Positions 8,807 through 21,229 of a stretch of 64,000 bases of DNA are shown here, in pieces; the first letter of the stretch is position 1, and each line of letters opens with the position of its first letter. The stretch is from Terrihabitans soli (lineage in GTDB: Bacteria > Pseudomonadota > Alphaproteobacteria > Rhizobiales > Methylopilaceae). The position numbers were made by a program, and so were the translations under genes. The notes under the pieces were generated by a model, which worked only from the letters and a program-made list of their open reading frames with translations, was not told the origin of the DNA and ran no database searches. The DNA is taken from contig NZ_AP023361.1 of NCBI RefSeq assembly GCF_014191545.1, positions 62,001-126,000 on the forward strand. The letters run 5' to 3'.

Positions 8807-8897
8807 CCGATTCCCCCGAGCGCGCCGATGCATAAACGCGCTCTGTGGCGATAAAGCGGTAACCCGGCTGAAGGCCGCGTCAATATTTCCCGGCGTG

Positions 8898-11432
<2,535 letters not shown>

Positions 11433-11510
11433 GCAAAACCTCCCGCCGCTCGAAGGGCTCTGAAAGGTTTAAGTTTAAGGTGTAAAGGGGCGCTTAACTG
11501 CGTTTACGCA

Positions 11511-11656
11511 CCCCGGACCGCGCGCGGCGCAGCCGCGTCGCGTGATCCGGGGCCCAGAAATCAGCGCGGCATAGCCGCTCCTGACATCGAGCGCCTGCGG
11601 CGCGCTTTAATCCTGGATCCCGGATCGGCGTTCGGCTTCGCCTCACGTGTCCGGGA
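11511..11656. repeat. palindromic dispersed-type element
   Basis: Two imperfect stem-loops sit between ftsK and the amt terminator: CCCCGGA (11511-11517) pairs with TCCGGGG (11546-11552), and TCCCGGA (11618-11624) pairs with TCCGGGA (11650-11656), each enclosing GC-rich inner pairs. No open frame fits. The make-up resembles the repeated extragenic palindromes common in Hyphomicrobiales; only one copy of this exact form is seen in the window. Confidence 0.5.
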
Positions 11657-11660
11657 AACG

Positions 11661-11689
11661 AAAAACCCGGGCGGTTTCCCGCCCGGGTT
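11661..11689 (-). terminator. terminator of the glnK-amt operon
   Basis: An 11-bp perfect stem, AACCCGGGCGG / CCGCCCGGGTT, with a four-base loop is followed on the minus strand by a run of T (positions 11665-11661). It lies 25 bp after the amt stop. Confidence 0.9.
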
Positions 11690-11713
11690 CGATCTTGGAA
11701 AGAGCGCTACAGC

Positions 11714-13144
11714 TTAGATGCTGTAGGCGCGCTCGCCGTGGGAGTTGATGTCGAGGCCTTCGCGCTCGCTCTCCGCCGAGACGCGCAGACCCATGACGAG
11801 GTCCACGATCTTGAAGAGGATGAAGGAGCCGATACCCGACCACAGCAGGGTGATGCCGACGGCCTTGACCTGAGCCATGACCTGCGTCGCGAAGACATAG
11901 GCGCCGGCCGTGCCTGCACCGTTGTCCAGCGTGTAGTCGACAACGCCCGCGCCGCCGAGATCCGGGTTGACCAGGATGCCCGTGGCGATGGCGCCGATGA
12001 TGCCGCCGACGCAGTGGACGCCGAAGACATCGAGCGAGTCGTCGTAGCCGAGAGCGTTCTTCACCGTCGAGCAGAAGAAGAAGCAGACGACACCGGCGAC
12101 GAGGCCGAGAACGATCGAGCCCATCGGACCGGCAAAGCCGGCGGCCGGGGTGATCGCAACGAGACCGGCAACCGCGCCGGAGGCCGCACCGAGCAGGCTC
12201 GGCTTGCCCTTGGCGATCCATTCGATGAACAGCCAGCCCAGGATGGCGCCGGCGGTGGCAACGAAGGTGTTGACCGAAGCGAGCGCCGCATAGGCGTTGG
12301 CTTCGAGGTTGGAGCCGGCGTTGAAGCCGAACCAGCCCACCCACAGGAGCGAGGCGCCGACCATGGTCAGCGTCAGCGAGTGCGGAGCCAGAACTTCGCG
12401 GCCGTAGCCGATGCGCGGTCCGAGGACGAGCGCGCCGACAAGACCGGCGATACCGGCATTGATGTGGACGACGGTGCCGCCGGCGAAGTCGATCGCGCCG
12501 AAGCCCCAGAGGAGACCCGCACCGGCAACCGTGGCGTCAGCCGGGTTGGTCGCTGCGAATTCCGGTCCCGGCCACCACCAAACCATGTGGGCCATCGGGA
12601 AGTAGACGAACGTGACCCAGAGGGCGACGAACACCAGCAGCGACGAGAACTTGATGCGTTCGGCAACGGCGCCGACGATCAGAGCCGGCGTGATGCAGGC
12701 GAAGGTCATCTGGAAGAGCACGAAGACGAGCTCCGGAATGACGACGCCGCGCGAGAACGTCTCGACCGTGGTGCCGGTCGTCACGCCCGCGAGGAACAGC
12801 TTGGAGAAGCCGCCGACGAAGAGGTTCCAGGGACCGCCATCGGTGAAGGCCAGGCTGTAGCCGTAGGTGACCCAGATGATCGCGACGAGCGCGACGATCA
12901 CGAGGACCTGCGACAGGACCGAGAGCATGTTCTTGGAGCGGACGAGGCCGCCGTAGAACAGGGCAAGGCCCGGGACCGTCATGAGGAGAACGATGATGGC
13001 GGAAACGAGCATCCACGCCGTGTCGCCCTTATTGGGGACCGGGGGAGCCGCCGCCGCCGCATCCTGGGCAAGCGCCGGCTCAACGGCCAGCAGCCCGAGC
13101 AGCGCTACGGGCGCCGCCAGACGTGCGAATTTCGAAAGGTTCAT
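11714..13144 (-). CDS. amt: ammonium transporter
   Basis: Trimeric Amt/Rh-family inner-membrane ammonium channel, 476 residues. An N-terminal signal-like segment ending VEPALAQ precedes a short Ala/Pro linker and 11 hydrophobic segments. Family signatures are visible: the DFAGGTVVHINAG block with a pore histidine and the FGVHCVGGIIGA block with the second one. The ATG at 13144 starts the signal peptide; the longer frame would run back over the intergenic spacer. It is co-transcribed 40 bp downstream of glnK, the standard pairing in which GlnK plugs the channel when nitrogen is plentiful. Confidence 0.96.
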   Translation of the reverse strand: MNLSKFARLAAPVALLGLLAVEPALAQDAAAAAPPVPNKGDTAWMLVSAIIVLLMTVPGLALFYGGLVRSKNMLSVLSQVLVIVALVAIIWVTYGYSLAFTDGGPWNLFVGGFSKLFLAGVTTGTTVETFSRGVVIPELVFVLFQMTFACITPALIVGAVAERIKFSSLLVFVALWVTFVYFPMAHMVWWWPGPEFAATNPADATVAGAGLLWGFGAIDFAGGTVVHINAGIAGLVGALVLGPRIGYGREVLAPHSLTLTMVGASLLWVGWFGFNAGSNLEANAYAALASVNTFVATAGAILGWLFIEWIAKGKPSLLGAASGAVAGLVAITPAAGFAGPMGSIVLGLVAGVVCFFFCSTVKNALGYDDSLDVFGVHCVGGIIGAIATGILVNPDLGGAGVVDYTLDNGAGTAGAYVFATQVMAQVKAVGITLLWSGIGSFILFKIVDLVMGLRVSAESEREGLDINSHGERAYSI

Positions 13145-13184
13145 GGAAGGAACTCCGGAAAAGAGGAAATCGGGTTTTGCGAGC

Positions 13185-13640
<456 letters not shown>

Positions 13641-13770
13641 GACGTTGCCGAATGGTAAAGGGCGGTGTTCCGATTGTGTTTGTAATGTGGCGGTCATAGG
13701 GATGGGAGACTCAAGGCGCAGCAATTGCCTAAAGCCTGTGCACAAACCGAATCCAATCGCCGCCCAAAAC

Positions 13771-14658
13771 TTAAGCAGATTCGGGTTTGGGGCGTCGCGT
13801 GCGGATCAACCCCTCCTGCGCGACCGATGCTACGAGCGCGCCGTCCCGGTTGTAAATCAGCCCGCGGGTAAATCCCCGTCCATTTCCGGAGAAGGGCGAA
13901 TCCTGGACATACAGAAGCCAGTCATCGGCGCGGAACGGCCGGTGCATCCACAGAGCATGGTCGAGGCTGGCGGCGAGGATGTCTTTCGAGAAGATGGATT
14001 TGCCGTGCGGCACGAGAGCGGTGTCGAGCAGGGTCATGTCGCTGGCATAGGCCAGCACGCAATGATGCAGGCCCTGATCGTCCGGCAGGGCGCCGGCGGC
14101 CCGGATCCATACCGAGCGGTGCGGCGGGCGCGCCGACAGCCCCATATAAAGCGACAGATCGACCGGCCGGACCTCGATCGGCCGCTCCGAGGCAAAATAG
14201 GCCTGCATCGGTTTGGGCATATGCTCCAGATATTTGGCGATGATGTCCTTTTCGCCCGGAAGGTCTTCGGGCTTGGCCACGTCCGGCATCTCGAACTGAT
14301 GCTCGAACCCCTCTTCCGCCACCTGGAACGAGACCGAGGTGAAGAAGATCGCCTTGCCGTGCTGGATGGCGACGACCCGCCGGGTCGAAAAGCTGCCGCC
14401 GTCGCGGATGCGCTCGACCTCGTAAAGAATCGGCACCGAAGGGTCCCCCTCGAGGAGGAAGTAGGCGTGCATCGAGTGCGGCAGCCGCGTCGCCGCATCG
14501 CCCTCGACCGTGCGCTTGGCCGCGACCAGCGCCTGGCCGATCACCTGGCCGCCGAAGACACGCTGCCAGCCGACCTGCGGGCTGCGGCCCCGGAAGAGGT
14601 TCTCCTCCAGCTTTTCGAGATCGAGGATCGACAGCAGATTTGCGAGGGCGTCGGACAT
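13771..14658 (-). CDS. tesB: acyl-CoA thioesterase II
   Basis: Double-hotdog thioesterase of 295 residues that hydrolyses medium- and long-chain acyl-CoA. Seen: FGGQVIGQALVAA in the first hotdog and the LDHALWMHRPFRADDWLLY segment near the C-terminus, which carries the active-site aspartate region. The ATG at 14658 (MSDALANLLSILDLE) is the family-typical start. It is divergent from the hydroxylase gene at 14736, so the 77-bp spacer must carry both promoters. Its cellular role is broad; nothing nearby fixes the substrate. Confidence 0.93.
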   Translation of the reverse strand: MSDALANLLSILDLEKLEENLFRGRSPQVGWQRVFGGQVIGQALVAAKRTVEGDAATRLPHSMHAYFLLEGDPSVPILYEVERIRDGGSFSTRRVVAIQHGKAIFFTSVSFQVAEEGFEHQFEMPDVAKPEDLPGEKDIIAKYLEHMPKPMQAYFASERPIEVRPVDLSLYMGLSARPPHRSVWIRAAGALPDDQGLHHCVLAYASDMTLLDTALVPHGKSIFSKDILAASLDHALWMHRPFRADDWLLYVQDSPFSGNGRGFTRGLIYNRDGALVASVAQEGLIRTRRPKPESA

Positions 14659-14735
14659 ATGTTCTTTCCCGACCGTTCCTGAAGAGTGGGCGTTACGAGA
14701 GACTTCGGCGTGAGCCGCGTCAAGCAAGAGCCGGC

Positions 14736-15959
14736 ATGAAGCACAGCACATTGAAAACGCCGAAAAAGGCCGATGTCGTCATCGCAGGCGCGGGCTTTGT
14801 CGGCCTTGCGCTCGGCGCTGCTCTGCAGCGCGCCGGGCTCGATGTTGCGATCTGCGATCCGGCGCTGTCGAAAAAGCCCCCGGACGATCCGCGCGCGAGC
14901 GCCCTTGTCGCCGGCGCGAAAAATCTCATGGAAGCCATTGGCGCCTGGGATCTTGCCGCGCCGGAAGCCGAGGCCATCACGCGCATGGAAATCTCCGATG
15001 CGCGTCTCGAAGAAGTGACGCGCCCGGTGATGCTGACCTTTGCGGGCGCCGAGGACGAAACGTCCTATGTCGTGCCGAATACGGCGATCCGCGCCGCTCT
15101 GTTCGAGGCCGCGAAAGCGGCGGGCGTCAGCCTCATTCCGCAAGCCGTCGCGTCCTATGAGGCCGGGCGGGCGCGGGTTGTCGCGAAACTTGCCGATGAT
15201 TCGCAGATTTCGGCGGCGCTGCTTGTGGCGGCCGAGGGCGCAAATTCGCCGCTCAGAAAGTTCGCAAAAGTTCGGATGCAGGGCTGGCGCTACGATCAGA
15301 TCGCGATCGTCACCACCGTCAAGCTCGAACATCCGCATGAGGGTGTCGCGATCCAGCATTTCTTCGAAGGCGGGCCGTTCGCGCTTTTGCCGATGAAGGA
15401 CAATCATGCGAGCGTCATCTGGTCGGAACGCAAGATCGAGGCGCAGCGTCTGTACGCCCTGCCCGATGCGGAATTCCGCACCGCCTTGCAGGAGCGCGCC
15501 GGCTGGCGCTTCGGTGAAATCTCGCTTGCTGCGCCGCGCGCCATGCGGCCGCTGGAGTTGCGCGTTGCAAAGAGCTTTGTGTCTGAGCGCCTCGCGCTTG
15601 TCGGCGATGCCGCGCATGTCACGCATCCGCTGGCCGGCCAGGGCCTGAATATAGGCCTGCGCGATGTGGCGGCTCTGGCGGAATCGATGGCCGATGCCGC
15701 ACGTCTCGGCGGCGATATCGGCGCAAGCGATGTATTGACGCGTTATGAGAGCTGGCGCCGCTTCGACACGATGACGATGCTGGCGGCGACCGACAGTCTT
15801 TTGAAGCTGTTCACGCTGCCAGGCGCGCCCGCGCGTCTTCTGCGCGATGCGGGCCTCGGTGTGGTCGAGCGCATCCCTGCGGCAAAAGCGGCCATCACGA
15901 AAGCTGCGGCAGGTTTGTCCGGCGATGTGCCGCGGCTTCTGCGCGGCGAAGCGCTTTAG
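14736..15959 (+). CDS. UbiH/UbiF/COQ6-family FAD-dependent hydroxylase
   Basis: A 407-residue flavin monooxygenase of the ubiquinone-hydroxylase family. The N-terminal dinucleotide fold [17 protein letters not shown], the mid DDPRASAL segment, and the C-terminal FAD ribityl motif [20 protein letters not shown] are all visible. Such enzymes hydroxylate the ring of the ubiquinone precursor at C1, C5 or C6; alphaproteobacteria use variable sets (UbiL, UbiM and others), so I do not assign the position. It starts at ATG 14736, after a short spacer divergent from tesB, and its stop overlaps the convergent Trm112-family gene by four bases. Confidence 0.88.
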   Translation: MKHSTLKTPKKADVVIAGAGFVGLALGAALQRAGLDVAICDPALSKKPPDDPRASALVAGAKNLMEAIGAWDLAAPEAEAITRMEISDARLEEVTRPVMLTFAGAEDETSYVVPNTAIRAALFEAAKAAGVSLIPQAVASYEAGRARVVAKLADDSQISAALLVAAEGANSPLRKFAKVRMQGWRYDQIAIVTTVKLEHPHEGVAIQHFFEGGPFALLPMKDNHASVIWSERKIEAQRLYALPDAEFRTALQERAGWRFGEISLAAPRAMRPLELRVAKSFVSERLALVGDAAHVTHPLAGQGLNIGLRDVAALAESMADAARLGGDIGASDVLTRYESWRRFDTMTMLAATDSLLKLFTLPGAPARLLRDAGLGVVERIPAAKAAITKAAAGLSGDVPRLLRGEAL

Positions 15960-16156
15960 TCCTTCAGAACGCGCGCTTCTTCCGGCAGCATGATCGGAAT
16001 GCCGTCGCGGATCGGGTAAGCGAGTTTCGCCGGACGCGAGATCAGCTCCTGCGCCTTCGAATCATATTCGAGCGTCGCCTTGGTCAGCGGGCAGACGAGG
16101 ATTTCCAGCAGCTTCGGGTCGATCTGGCCGTGCGGCACGGGTGTTTCGGTCGGCAT
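15956..16156 (-). CDS. Trm112 family small zinc-ribbon-like protein
   Basis: A 66-residue protein with the family signature [17 protein letters not shown] and the closing [16 protein letters not shown]. Bacterial Trm112/YcaR-like proteins are thought to be small partners of methyltransferases or other enzymes; only one cysteine remains here, so the zinc site is degenerate. It is the last gene of a three-gene minus-strand operon (thioredoxin, Lon-domain protein, Trm112-like), nine bases after the Lon-domain stop. Confidence 0.88.
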   Translation of the reverse strand: MPTETPVPHGQIDPKLLEILVCPLTKATLEYDSKAQELISRPAKLAYPIRDGIPIMLPEEARVLKD

Positions 16157-16165
16157 GGGGCGATC

Positions 16166-16846
16166 CTACTGCAAACTCGTATCGGTGTCGCCGCGCGTCT
16201 TCGCGAGGTCCATCTCGGTGACGGCGACGAGAATCTCGGCGCGCGATTTCAGTGTCGGCGCTTCCAGCAGCGCCTGTTTTTCGCGCGCACCATAAGGCGA
16301 CATCATGGAGAGCGCATTCACCAGCGCCTCATTGGAGGCGCCGCGTATGCCCGACCAGTCGGCTTCCAGCTGATTGGCTTCAAGATAGGCCTTCAGCGTC
16401 TTCATCAGCGCCGGGCGGTCGACGGCCTCTTCGCCGGCGCCCGGAACGAGATCTTCGGTGAACTCTTCATAGATCGCCCGGCAGCGGCGATAGGGCGTTG
16501 TGACGGAAAGCTCTTCGCCGATGCGAAAACGCGTCACGCCGGTGAGTGTCACGAGATAGCGCCCGTCGCCGGTTTCCTGAAAGCCGGTGATGCGCCCGGC
16601 GCAACCGACATCGACCAGCGGCGGGTGCGGCGCATCTTCGGGCTGGTCGAATTCCGGCTGGATCATGCCGATCAGCCGGTCGCCGGCCAGCGCCTCGTCG
16701 AACATCTGCAGATAGCGCGGCTCGAAAATATTGAGCGGCATTTCTCCGCGCGGCAAAAGCAGGACCGCCGGCAGCGGAAAAACCGGCAGGTTTGCTGGAA
16801 GGTCCGATGGCGAACGATAGACGAGGTTCATCGGCATCGTTCGCAT
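16166..16846 (-). CDS. Lon substrate-binding (LON_N) domain protein
   Basis: A 226-residue protein consisting of the N-terminal substrate-recognition domain of Lon protease without ATPase or protease parts: LPVFPLPAVLLLPRGEMPLNIFEPRY at the start is diagnostic, followed by GRITGFQETGDGRYLV. It probably binds unfolded or exposed segments, but its partner is unknown. The ATG at 16846 is supported by an AGGA ribosome-binding site that begins in the stop region of the thioredoxin gene, six bases upstream. It is conserved as the middle gene of this trio in Hyphomicrobiales. Confidence 0.9.
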   Translation of the reverse strand: MRTMPMNLVYRSPSDLPANLPVFPLPAVLLLPRGEMPLNIFEPRYLQMFDEALAGDRLIGMIQPEFDQPEDAPHPPLVDVGCAGRITGFQETGDGRYLVTLTGVTRFRIGEELSVTTPYRRCRAIYEEFTEDLVPGAGEEAVDRPALMKTLKAYLEANQLEADWSGIRGASNEALVNALSMMSPYGAREKQALLEAPTLKSRAEILVAVTEMDLAKTRGDTDTSLQ

Positions 16847-16852
16847 ATGTCC

Positions 16853-17755
16853 TTACGAAAACAGAATGGAAGAAAGGCGCCGGCGGCCGGATACGGTCCA
16901 TTCGTCGGTCGGGCCCCAGGCCTCGAACAGCTGCACGAGCTGTTTGCGGGCGCCGTCTTCGTTCCAGTTACGATCCTTGCGGATGATGGTCAGAAGATGA
17001 TCGACCGCTTCCTCCTTCCGCCCGGCGGCGGCGAGAGCTGCGGCGAGATCGTGCCGCGCCTGATGATCATTGGCATTTTTTGCGAGCGCCGCTTCAAAAG
17101 CTGCGATCTCGCTTTCGTCCGGCGCGTTGTCGGCAAGTTCTATCTGGGCGCGAATGGCCGCGAGTGCCGGATCGTTCGCTTTGTCCGGAGGGATGGAGGC
17201 GAGAAGATTTTTCGCGCCCTCGAGATCGCCGGCCTGAAGCTGAACGCGGATGAGACCCGCCATGGCGCGCACATCGTTGGGGGATTGTGCGAGAACGCCG
17301 CCGAAAAGTTCAGCCGCGCCGGGAAGATCGCCCGCGGCGAGCAGCTGATCGGCCTCGTCGAGAAACTGGTTGAGGCTCGCCTGATCGAGCGGCTTGGTCA
17401 GCTTGTCGATGAAGGCCTTGATCTGGCTTTCGGGCTGCGCGCCGACAAAGCCGTCGACCGGCTGGCCGTTGACGAAGGCGATGACCGAGGGAAGCGATTT
17501 GATGCCAAGCTGGCCGGCAATGGTCGGATGCTCGTCGGTGTTCATCTTGACGAGCTTCACTTTGCCTCCGGCCTCGCGGACAGCCTTTTCGATAATCGGG
17601 CCGAGCTGCGTGCAGGGGCCGCACCATGGCGCCCAGAAATCGACGAGTACGGGCTGGTTGCGCGATTCCTGAACGACGTCGACTCCGAAATCCTTGGTTG
17701 TCGTGTCCTTGACGAGCGCGCTTGAGCCGGGCGCGGATACGTCGGTGAAAGCCAT
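16853..17755 (-). CDS. thioredoxin fused to TPR-like domain (CnoX/YbbN family)
   Basis: A 300-residue fusion: a thioredoxin domain (about 1-120) with an active-site WCGPC at residues 44-48, followed by helical tetratricopeptide-like repeats to the C-terminus. E. coli CnoX (YbbN) has the same architecture and acts as a holdase/redox co-chaperone passing clients to GroEL or DnaK. Unlike E. coli CnoX, the full CGPC pair is kept here, so it should retain oxidoreductase activity. It is the first gene of the operon with the Lon-domain and Trm112-like genes, which fits a protein-quality role. The divergent neighbour is an acetyltransferase. Confidence 0.92.
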   Translation of the reverse strand: MAFTDVSAPGSSALVKDTTTKDFGVDVVQESRNQPVLVDFWAPWCGPCTQLGPIIEKAVREAGGKVKLVKMNTDEHPTIAGQLGIKSLPSVIAFVNGQPVDGFVGAQPESQIKAFIDKLTKPLDQASLNQFLDEADQLLAAGDLPGAAELFGGVLAQSPNDVRAMAGLIRVQLQAGDLEGAKNLLASIPPDKANDPALAAIRAQIELADNAPDESEIAAFEAALAKNANDHQARHDLAAALAAAGRKEEAVDHLLTIIRKDRNWNEDGARKQLVQLFEAWGPTDEWTVSGRRRLSSILFS

Positions 17756-17984
17756 AGGGTTTCGTCTCCAGGAGGCGGCGCCGGGGCAGATGACGCCCGC
17801 ACTCGGTTAGATATGCGCGCACGGCGTCGTGGCAATGCTTTCGCCGCAGGGCAATGTCCTCCCGGGATGTACCTTTCTCATTTTGCGCCTGCAAGCCGGA
17901 CGCGGGTCCCCTTATTCCCTGTCGTGAGACTGCGGCAGGGCGTCCCGTTGGCGTTCTGGCGAAAGCCCGCATAGACTTCACCAT

Positions 17985-18491
17985 ATGAGCACGCTCGTCA
18001 TCGACATCCGCCCCGCCCGCACAAGCGATGCCTCGGCCATCGCCGACGCGCATGACGAGGCGTGGCGCTATGCCTATCGCGGCATCATCCCGGGGCGCGA
18101 GCTTGAGCGGATGATTCTGCGCCGCGGTGCGGCCTGGTGGGAAAGCGCGATTACGCGCGGCAGCCGCATTCTCGTTCTCGTGGCGGGGGATGATGTCGCC
18201 GGCTATGCCAGCTACGGCAAGAACCGGGCGGGCATCCTGCCGGTGAAAGGCGAGATCTACGAGCTTTATGTCCGCCCGCATTTCCAGGGAATCGGCCTTG
18301 GCCGCAAGCTGTTCGAGGCCTGCCGGTCCGAGCTTGCCACCCGCGGCGTCGATGGCCTTGCCGTCTGGGCGCTGACCGATAATGACGCGGCCTGCGACTT
18401 CTACCGGGCGGTGGGCGGGACGGCGGCGGCGCGGGGCTCGGAGAGCTTTGGCGGCGTCACGCTCGACAAGATCGCCTTCACCTGGGCCTAA
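17985..18491 (+). CDS. GNAT family N-acetyltransferase
   Basis: A 168-residue GCN5-related acetyltransferase. Beta-strand 4 and the acetyl-CoA-binding loop read YELYVRPHFQGIGLGRKLFEA (the Q/R-x-x-G-x-G/A pattern is QGIGLG), followed by LAVWALTDNDAACDFYRAVGG, typical of the family. The acceptor substrate cannot be inferred; protein N-termini, small amines and antibiotics are all possible. It is a single gene between divergent thioredoxin and downstream ppa. Confidence 0.9.
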   Translation: MSTLVIDIRPARTSDASAIADAHDEAWRYAYRGIIPGRELERMILRRGAAWWESAITRGSRILVLVAGDDVAGYASYGKNRAGILPVKGEIYELYVRPHFQGIGLGRKLFEACRSELATRGVDGLAVWALTDNDAACDFYRAVGGTAAARGSESFGGVTLDKIAFTWA

Positions 18492-18590
18492 CCGGTTCCG
18501 GCGACTTCAATTTAATCAGTTTGAACGAGAAAGCTTGCGGCGGAGCGCTCAGCGGTCTACGCCCGCGGGAAAATAATATCCGGAGCCTTT

Positions 18591-19133
18591 ATGCGTATTG
18601 AAGCGATTCAGATCGGAATAAACCCGCCGGACGACGTCAATGTCGTGATTGAGATTCCGATCGGCGGTGAGCCGATCAAATATGAACTCGACAAGGCCTC
18701 GGGCGCGCTTGTTGTCGACCGCTTCCTCTATACGTCGATGCGCTACCCGGGAAATTACGGCTTCGTGCCGCACACCCTGTCCGAGGACGGCGATCCGATC
18801 GATGTTCTGGTTGCCAATACGCGCGCCATCGTGCCCGGCGCGGTCATGAATTGCCGCCCGGTCGGCGTGCTGAAGATGGAAGACGAAAAAGGCGGCGATG
18901 AGAAAATCGTAGCCGTGCCGTCCTCGCATCTGACGCGCCGCTACGAGAAGATCAAAAATTATTCCGACCTGCCCGACATCACGCTCGAACAGATCGCGCA
19001 TTTCTTCCAGCACTACAAAGACCTCGAGAGCACCAAATGGTCGCGTCTGGTCGGCTGGGGCGATGCGGCGGAAGCGCGCCGGATGATCGTCGAGGCGATC
19101 GCGCGGGCCAAAAGCGACAAGAAGGCCGGCTGA
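18591..19133 (+). CDS. ppa: inorganic pyrophosphatase
   Basis: Soluble Mg-dependent family I pyrophosphatase, 180 residues, hydrolysing the pyrophosphate made in biosynthesis. Active-site signatures are intact: [20 protein letters not shown] and [10 protein letters not shown], the latter with the metal-binding aspartates. CGGAG precedes the ATG by a suitable distance. A palindromic element follows and may end transcription from both sides before the convergent folD. Confidence 0.97.
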   Translation: MRIEAIQIGINPPDDVNVVIEIPIGGEPIKYELDKASGALVVDRFLYTSMRYPGNYGFVPHTLSEDGDPIDVLVANTRAIVPGAVMNCRPVGVLKMEDEKGGDEKIVAVPSSHLTRRYEKIKNYSDLPDITLEQIAHFFQHYKDLESTKWSRLVGWGDAAEARRMIVEAIARAKSDKKAG

Positions 19134-19141
19134 TTCTCGGT

Positions 19142-19213
19142 CATGCCCGGGCCGGGCATGCAGTTTTCAAAAACGAGGCGCTGTTCCTGGATTGCCGGAT
19201 CAAGTCCGGCAAT
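19142..19213. repeat. double palindromic element between ppa and folD
   Basis: CATGCCCGG and CCGGGCATG (19142-19160) form one inverted pair; ATTGCCGGA (19191-19199) and TCCGGCAAT (19205-19213) form a second, with a TCAAG loop. This two-arm layout is like the repeated extragenic palindromes of Hyphomicrobiales. It fills the convergent spacer and could serve as a bidirectional terminator. Confidence 0.55.
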
Positions 19214-19218
19214 GAGGA

Positions 19219-20091
19219 TCAAAATGTCGGCGCCGGCTTTCCTTCCGCCCAGCAGGCGGCTTTCAGCGTATTGGCAAGCAGGCACGCAATCGTCATCGGG
19301 CCGACGCCGCCCGGCACCGGCGTGATCGCGCCGGCAATTTCTTTCGCTTCGTTGAAGGCGACATCGCCGACAAGGCGTGATTTGCCGAGACCATCGGCGA
19401 CGCGATTAATGCCGACATCGATCACCGTTGCGCCCGGCTTGATCCAGTGGCGCTTGACGAGCTCGGCTCTCCCGACGGCCGCGACGAGAAGATCGGCGCG
19501 CGCGCAGACATCCGACAGATCCTGCGTCTTCGAATGCGCCACGGTGACGGTCGCGCTTTCCTGAATGAGAAGCTGCGCCACAGGCTTTCCGACAATGTTC
19601 GAACGGCCGAGCACCACGGCATTCAGGCCCGTGAGATCGGGATGCACGGTCTTCGCCAGAAGAATGCAGCCCTGCGGCGTGCAGGGCACAAGCGAATCCT
19701 GGCCGACGGCAAGCTTGCCGGCATTGATCGGATGAAAGCCGTCGACATCTTTTGCCGGATCGATCGTGCGGATGACGAGATCGGGATCGATATGATCGGG
19801 CAGGGGCAATTGCACGAGAATGCCGTGAACGCTGGGATCGTTGTTGAGCGTCTGTACAAGCTTCAGAAGATTGGCTTCGGAGGTCGATTCCGGCAGGCGG
19901 TGTTCGCTGCCGTGAAAGCCCGCAGCTTCCGTCTGTTTCACCTTGTTGCGCACATAGACCTGGCTCGCCGGGTCCTCGCCGACGATGACGACGGTGAGGC
20001 CGGGCGTGATGCCGAGGCGCTTGGCTTCGTCGGCGACGCGCTGGCGGATGGTTTCGGCAAGCAGTTTGCCGTCGATGATTGTCGCGCTCAT
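19219..20091 (-). CDS. folD: bifunctional methylenetetrahydrofolate dehydrogenase/cyclohydrolase
   Basis: A 290-residue one-carbon enzyme interconverting 5,10-methylene-, methenyl- and 10-formyl-tetrahydrofolate. Signatures: the substrate-binding region around QLPLPDHI, the [14 protein letters not shown] motif, and the NADP-binding [17 protein letters not shown] block. The start at MSATIIDGK overlaps the stop of the DUF167 gene (ATGA), so it is translationally coupled as the third gene of a YggT-DUF167-folD operon. Confidence 0.96.
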   Translation of the reverse strand: MSATIIDGKLLAETIRQRVADEAKRLGITPGLTVVIVGEDPASQVYVRNKVKQTEAAGFHGSEHRLPESTSEANLLKLVQTLNNDPSVHGILVQLPLPDHIDPDLVIRTIDPAKDVDGFHPINAGKLAVGQDSLVPCTPQGCILLAKTVHPDLTGLNAVVLGRSNIVGKPVAQLLIQESATVTVAHSKTQDLSDVCARADLLVAAVGRAELVKRHWIKPGATVIDVGINRVADGLGKSRLVGDVAFNEAKEIAGAITPVPGGVGPMTIACLLANTLKAACWAEGKPAPTF

Positions 20092-20408
20092 GCGCCTTTT
20101 TCCTTCAAAGCTTCCAGCAGAAGGGCCTGAAGGGCAGGCCCGTCTCCCGCGATGTCCAAGGTCTTCACCCGTGCGGTGTGACCCGATGCGATGGCGACAT
20201 GGCTTTTGGCCACGCCAAGCGTTTTTGCGATGAGGCCGATCAGCGCGGCATTGGCGGCGCCGTCTTCCGGCACGGCGCGCACCCGCGCTTTGACCATTTC
20301 GCGTCCGTCGGCCAGAGCCTCGATCCCCTCCAAGGCATCGCGCCCGCCTCTCGGAGTCAGCCGGACGGTGATCCGAAGACCCGATGCCGTCAGCGTGCCG
20401 CAATGCAC
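20088..20408 (-). CDS. DUF167 (YggU) family protein
   Basis: A 106-residue YggU/DUF167 protein of unknown function. Diagnostic parts are [13 protein letters not shown] near the N-terminus and [21 protein letters not shown] in the middle (the family's GKAN...L pattern), then the closing [10 protein letters not shown] strand. The GTG at 20408 lies two bases after the YggT stop, which fits tight coupling; the frame stays open upstream but only across the YggT gene. YggT and YggU genes are adjacent in many bacteria. Confidence 0.9.
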   Translation of the reverse strand: MHCGTLTASGLRITVRLTPRGGRDALEGIEALADGREMVKARVRAVPEDGAANAALIGLIAKTLGVAKSHVAIASGHTARVKTLDIAGDGPALQALLLEALKEKGA

Positions 20409-20410
20409 GG

Positions 20411-20707
20411 CTAGACGTAATAGCCGAGGGAGGCTGCCAGCGACCCGATCAGCATCTGCAATACTTGAAGCAGAAGGATCAGCACGACCGGCGACAGGTC
20501 GATGCCGCCGAGATTGGGCATCACCCGGCGGATGGGCGCCAGCGCCGGTTCGGTCAGGCGGACCAGCGTATCCCAGAGTCGGCCGATCACCGGATGGCGG
20601 GCATTGGCGATGTCGAAGGCGATGAGCCAGGAGAGGATCGCCGTGATCACGACGATCATGACATAGACCCAAAGAGCAAGGAGGATCAGCTGGAAGATCA
20701 GGCCCAT
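20411..20707 (-). CDS. YggT family membrane protein
   Basis: A 98-residue integral membrane protein with two hydrophobic segments (about 2-30 and 65-95) and the central conserved block around [28 protein letters not shown], in which the PxxPxR-type turn is typical. Family members are linked to cation homeostasis or cell shape in different bacteria, but the molecular role is unsettled. It is the first gene of the operon with DUF167 and folD. Confidence 0.93.
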   Translation of the reverse strand: MGLIFQLILLALWVYVMIVVITAILSWLIAFDIANARHPVIGRLWDTLVRLTEPALAPIRRVMPNLGGIDLSPVVLILLLQVLQMLIGSLAASLGYYV

Positions 20708-20791
20708 AGAGTGCCCTTTGCGGCGGGAGATGGCGTTGTACGCGGCGGCCCGCCGGGCTTCAAGGGAAGAGGTGAGGATGGGCGGCTTTGC

Positions 20792-20820
20792 TTGACACTC
20801 TTCGGAGCCCTACCGTAAAT
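20792..20820 (+). promoter_or_regulatory. sigma70 promoter of tRNA-Ala
   Basis: A perfect TTGACA (20792-20797) and GTAAAT (20815-20820) are 17 bp apart, and the tRNA begins 13 bases after the -10 element. This is the clearest housekeeping promoter in the window. Confidence 0.75.
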
Positions 20821-20833
20821 GGCGCTCCTTTTT

Positions 20834-20909
<76 letters not shown>

Positions 20910-20923
20910 AAGGACCCCCAAGC

Positions 20924-21229
20924 CTATTTTTCGGGTAAGCGCACTTCGCTGTAGCGCATGCGGCGCAGGTCTCCTTGCGATTCGAGCCGTCCGGCCTTCA
21001 CAAGCTCCGCGACGCGCCTCGCAAAGAAGATGTCGAATATCCCTTTGAAGCGATCGTCCTTTTCCATCATCGACATGCCGACGACATAGGCCACTTTGCG
21101 GAAACGGGTGGAGGCGTGGGACAGCAAGCGCCGGTCCATTTCGGCGATATCGGCAGGCGAAAGCGCCTGGAAGGCTCGCATCTGTTCGGGCGTCGGGTCC
21201 GGATCGGGGAGTTCGTCCTCGTCCATCAT
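20924..21229 (-). CDS. small DUF3658-like protein
   Basis: A 101-residue protein, acidic at the start (MMDEDELPDPDPTPEQMRAF) and then helical: LSPADIAEMDRRLLSHAS, followed by VAYVVGMSMME and DIFFARRVAELVKAGRLESQGD. The pattern of an exposed histidine-containing helix followed by an Arg-rich xxGxLxxxGD turn resembles DUF3658 domains, whose function is unknown. Its ATG overlaps the stop of the REC-GGDEF gene (ATGA), so the two are co-translated, and it may act with it. The assignment is moderate; the gene itself is secure. Confidence 0.75.
   Translation of the reverse strand: MMDEDELPDPDPTPEQMRAFQALSPADIAEMDRRLLSHASTRFRKVAYVVGMSMMEKDDRFKGIFDIFFARRVAELVKAGRLESQGDLRRMRYSEVRLPEK

Noticed and set aside
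16130-17725. Long open frame opposite the thioredoxin and Lon-domain genes
   Set aside because: Spans two real genes on the other strand and has no recognisable domain.
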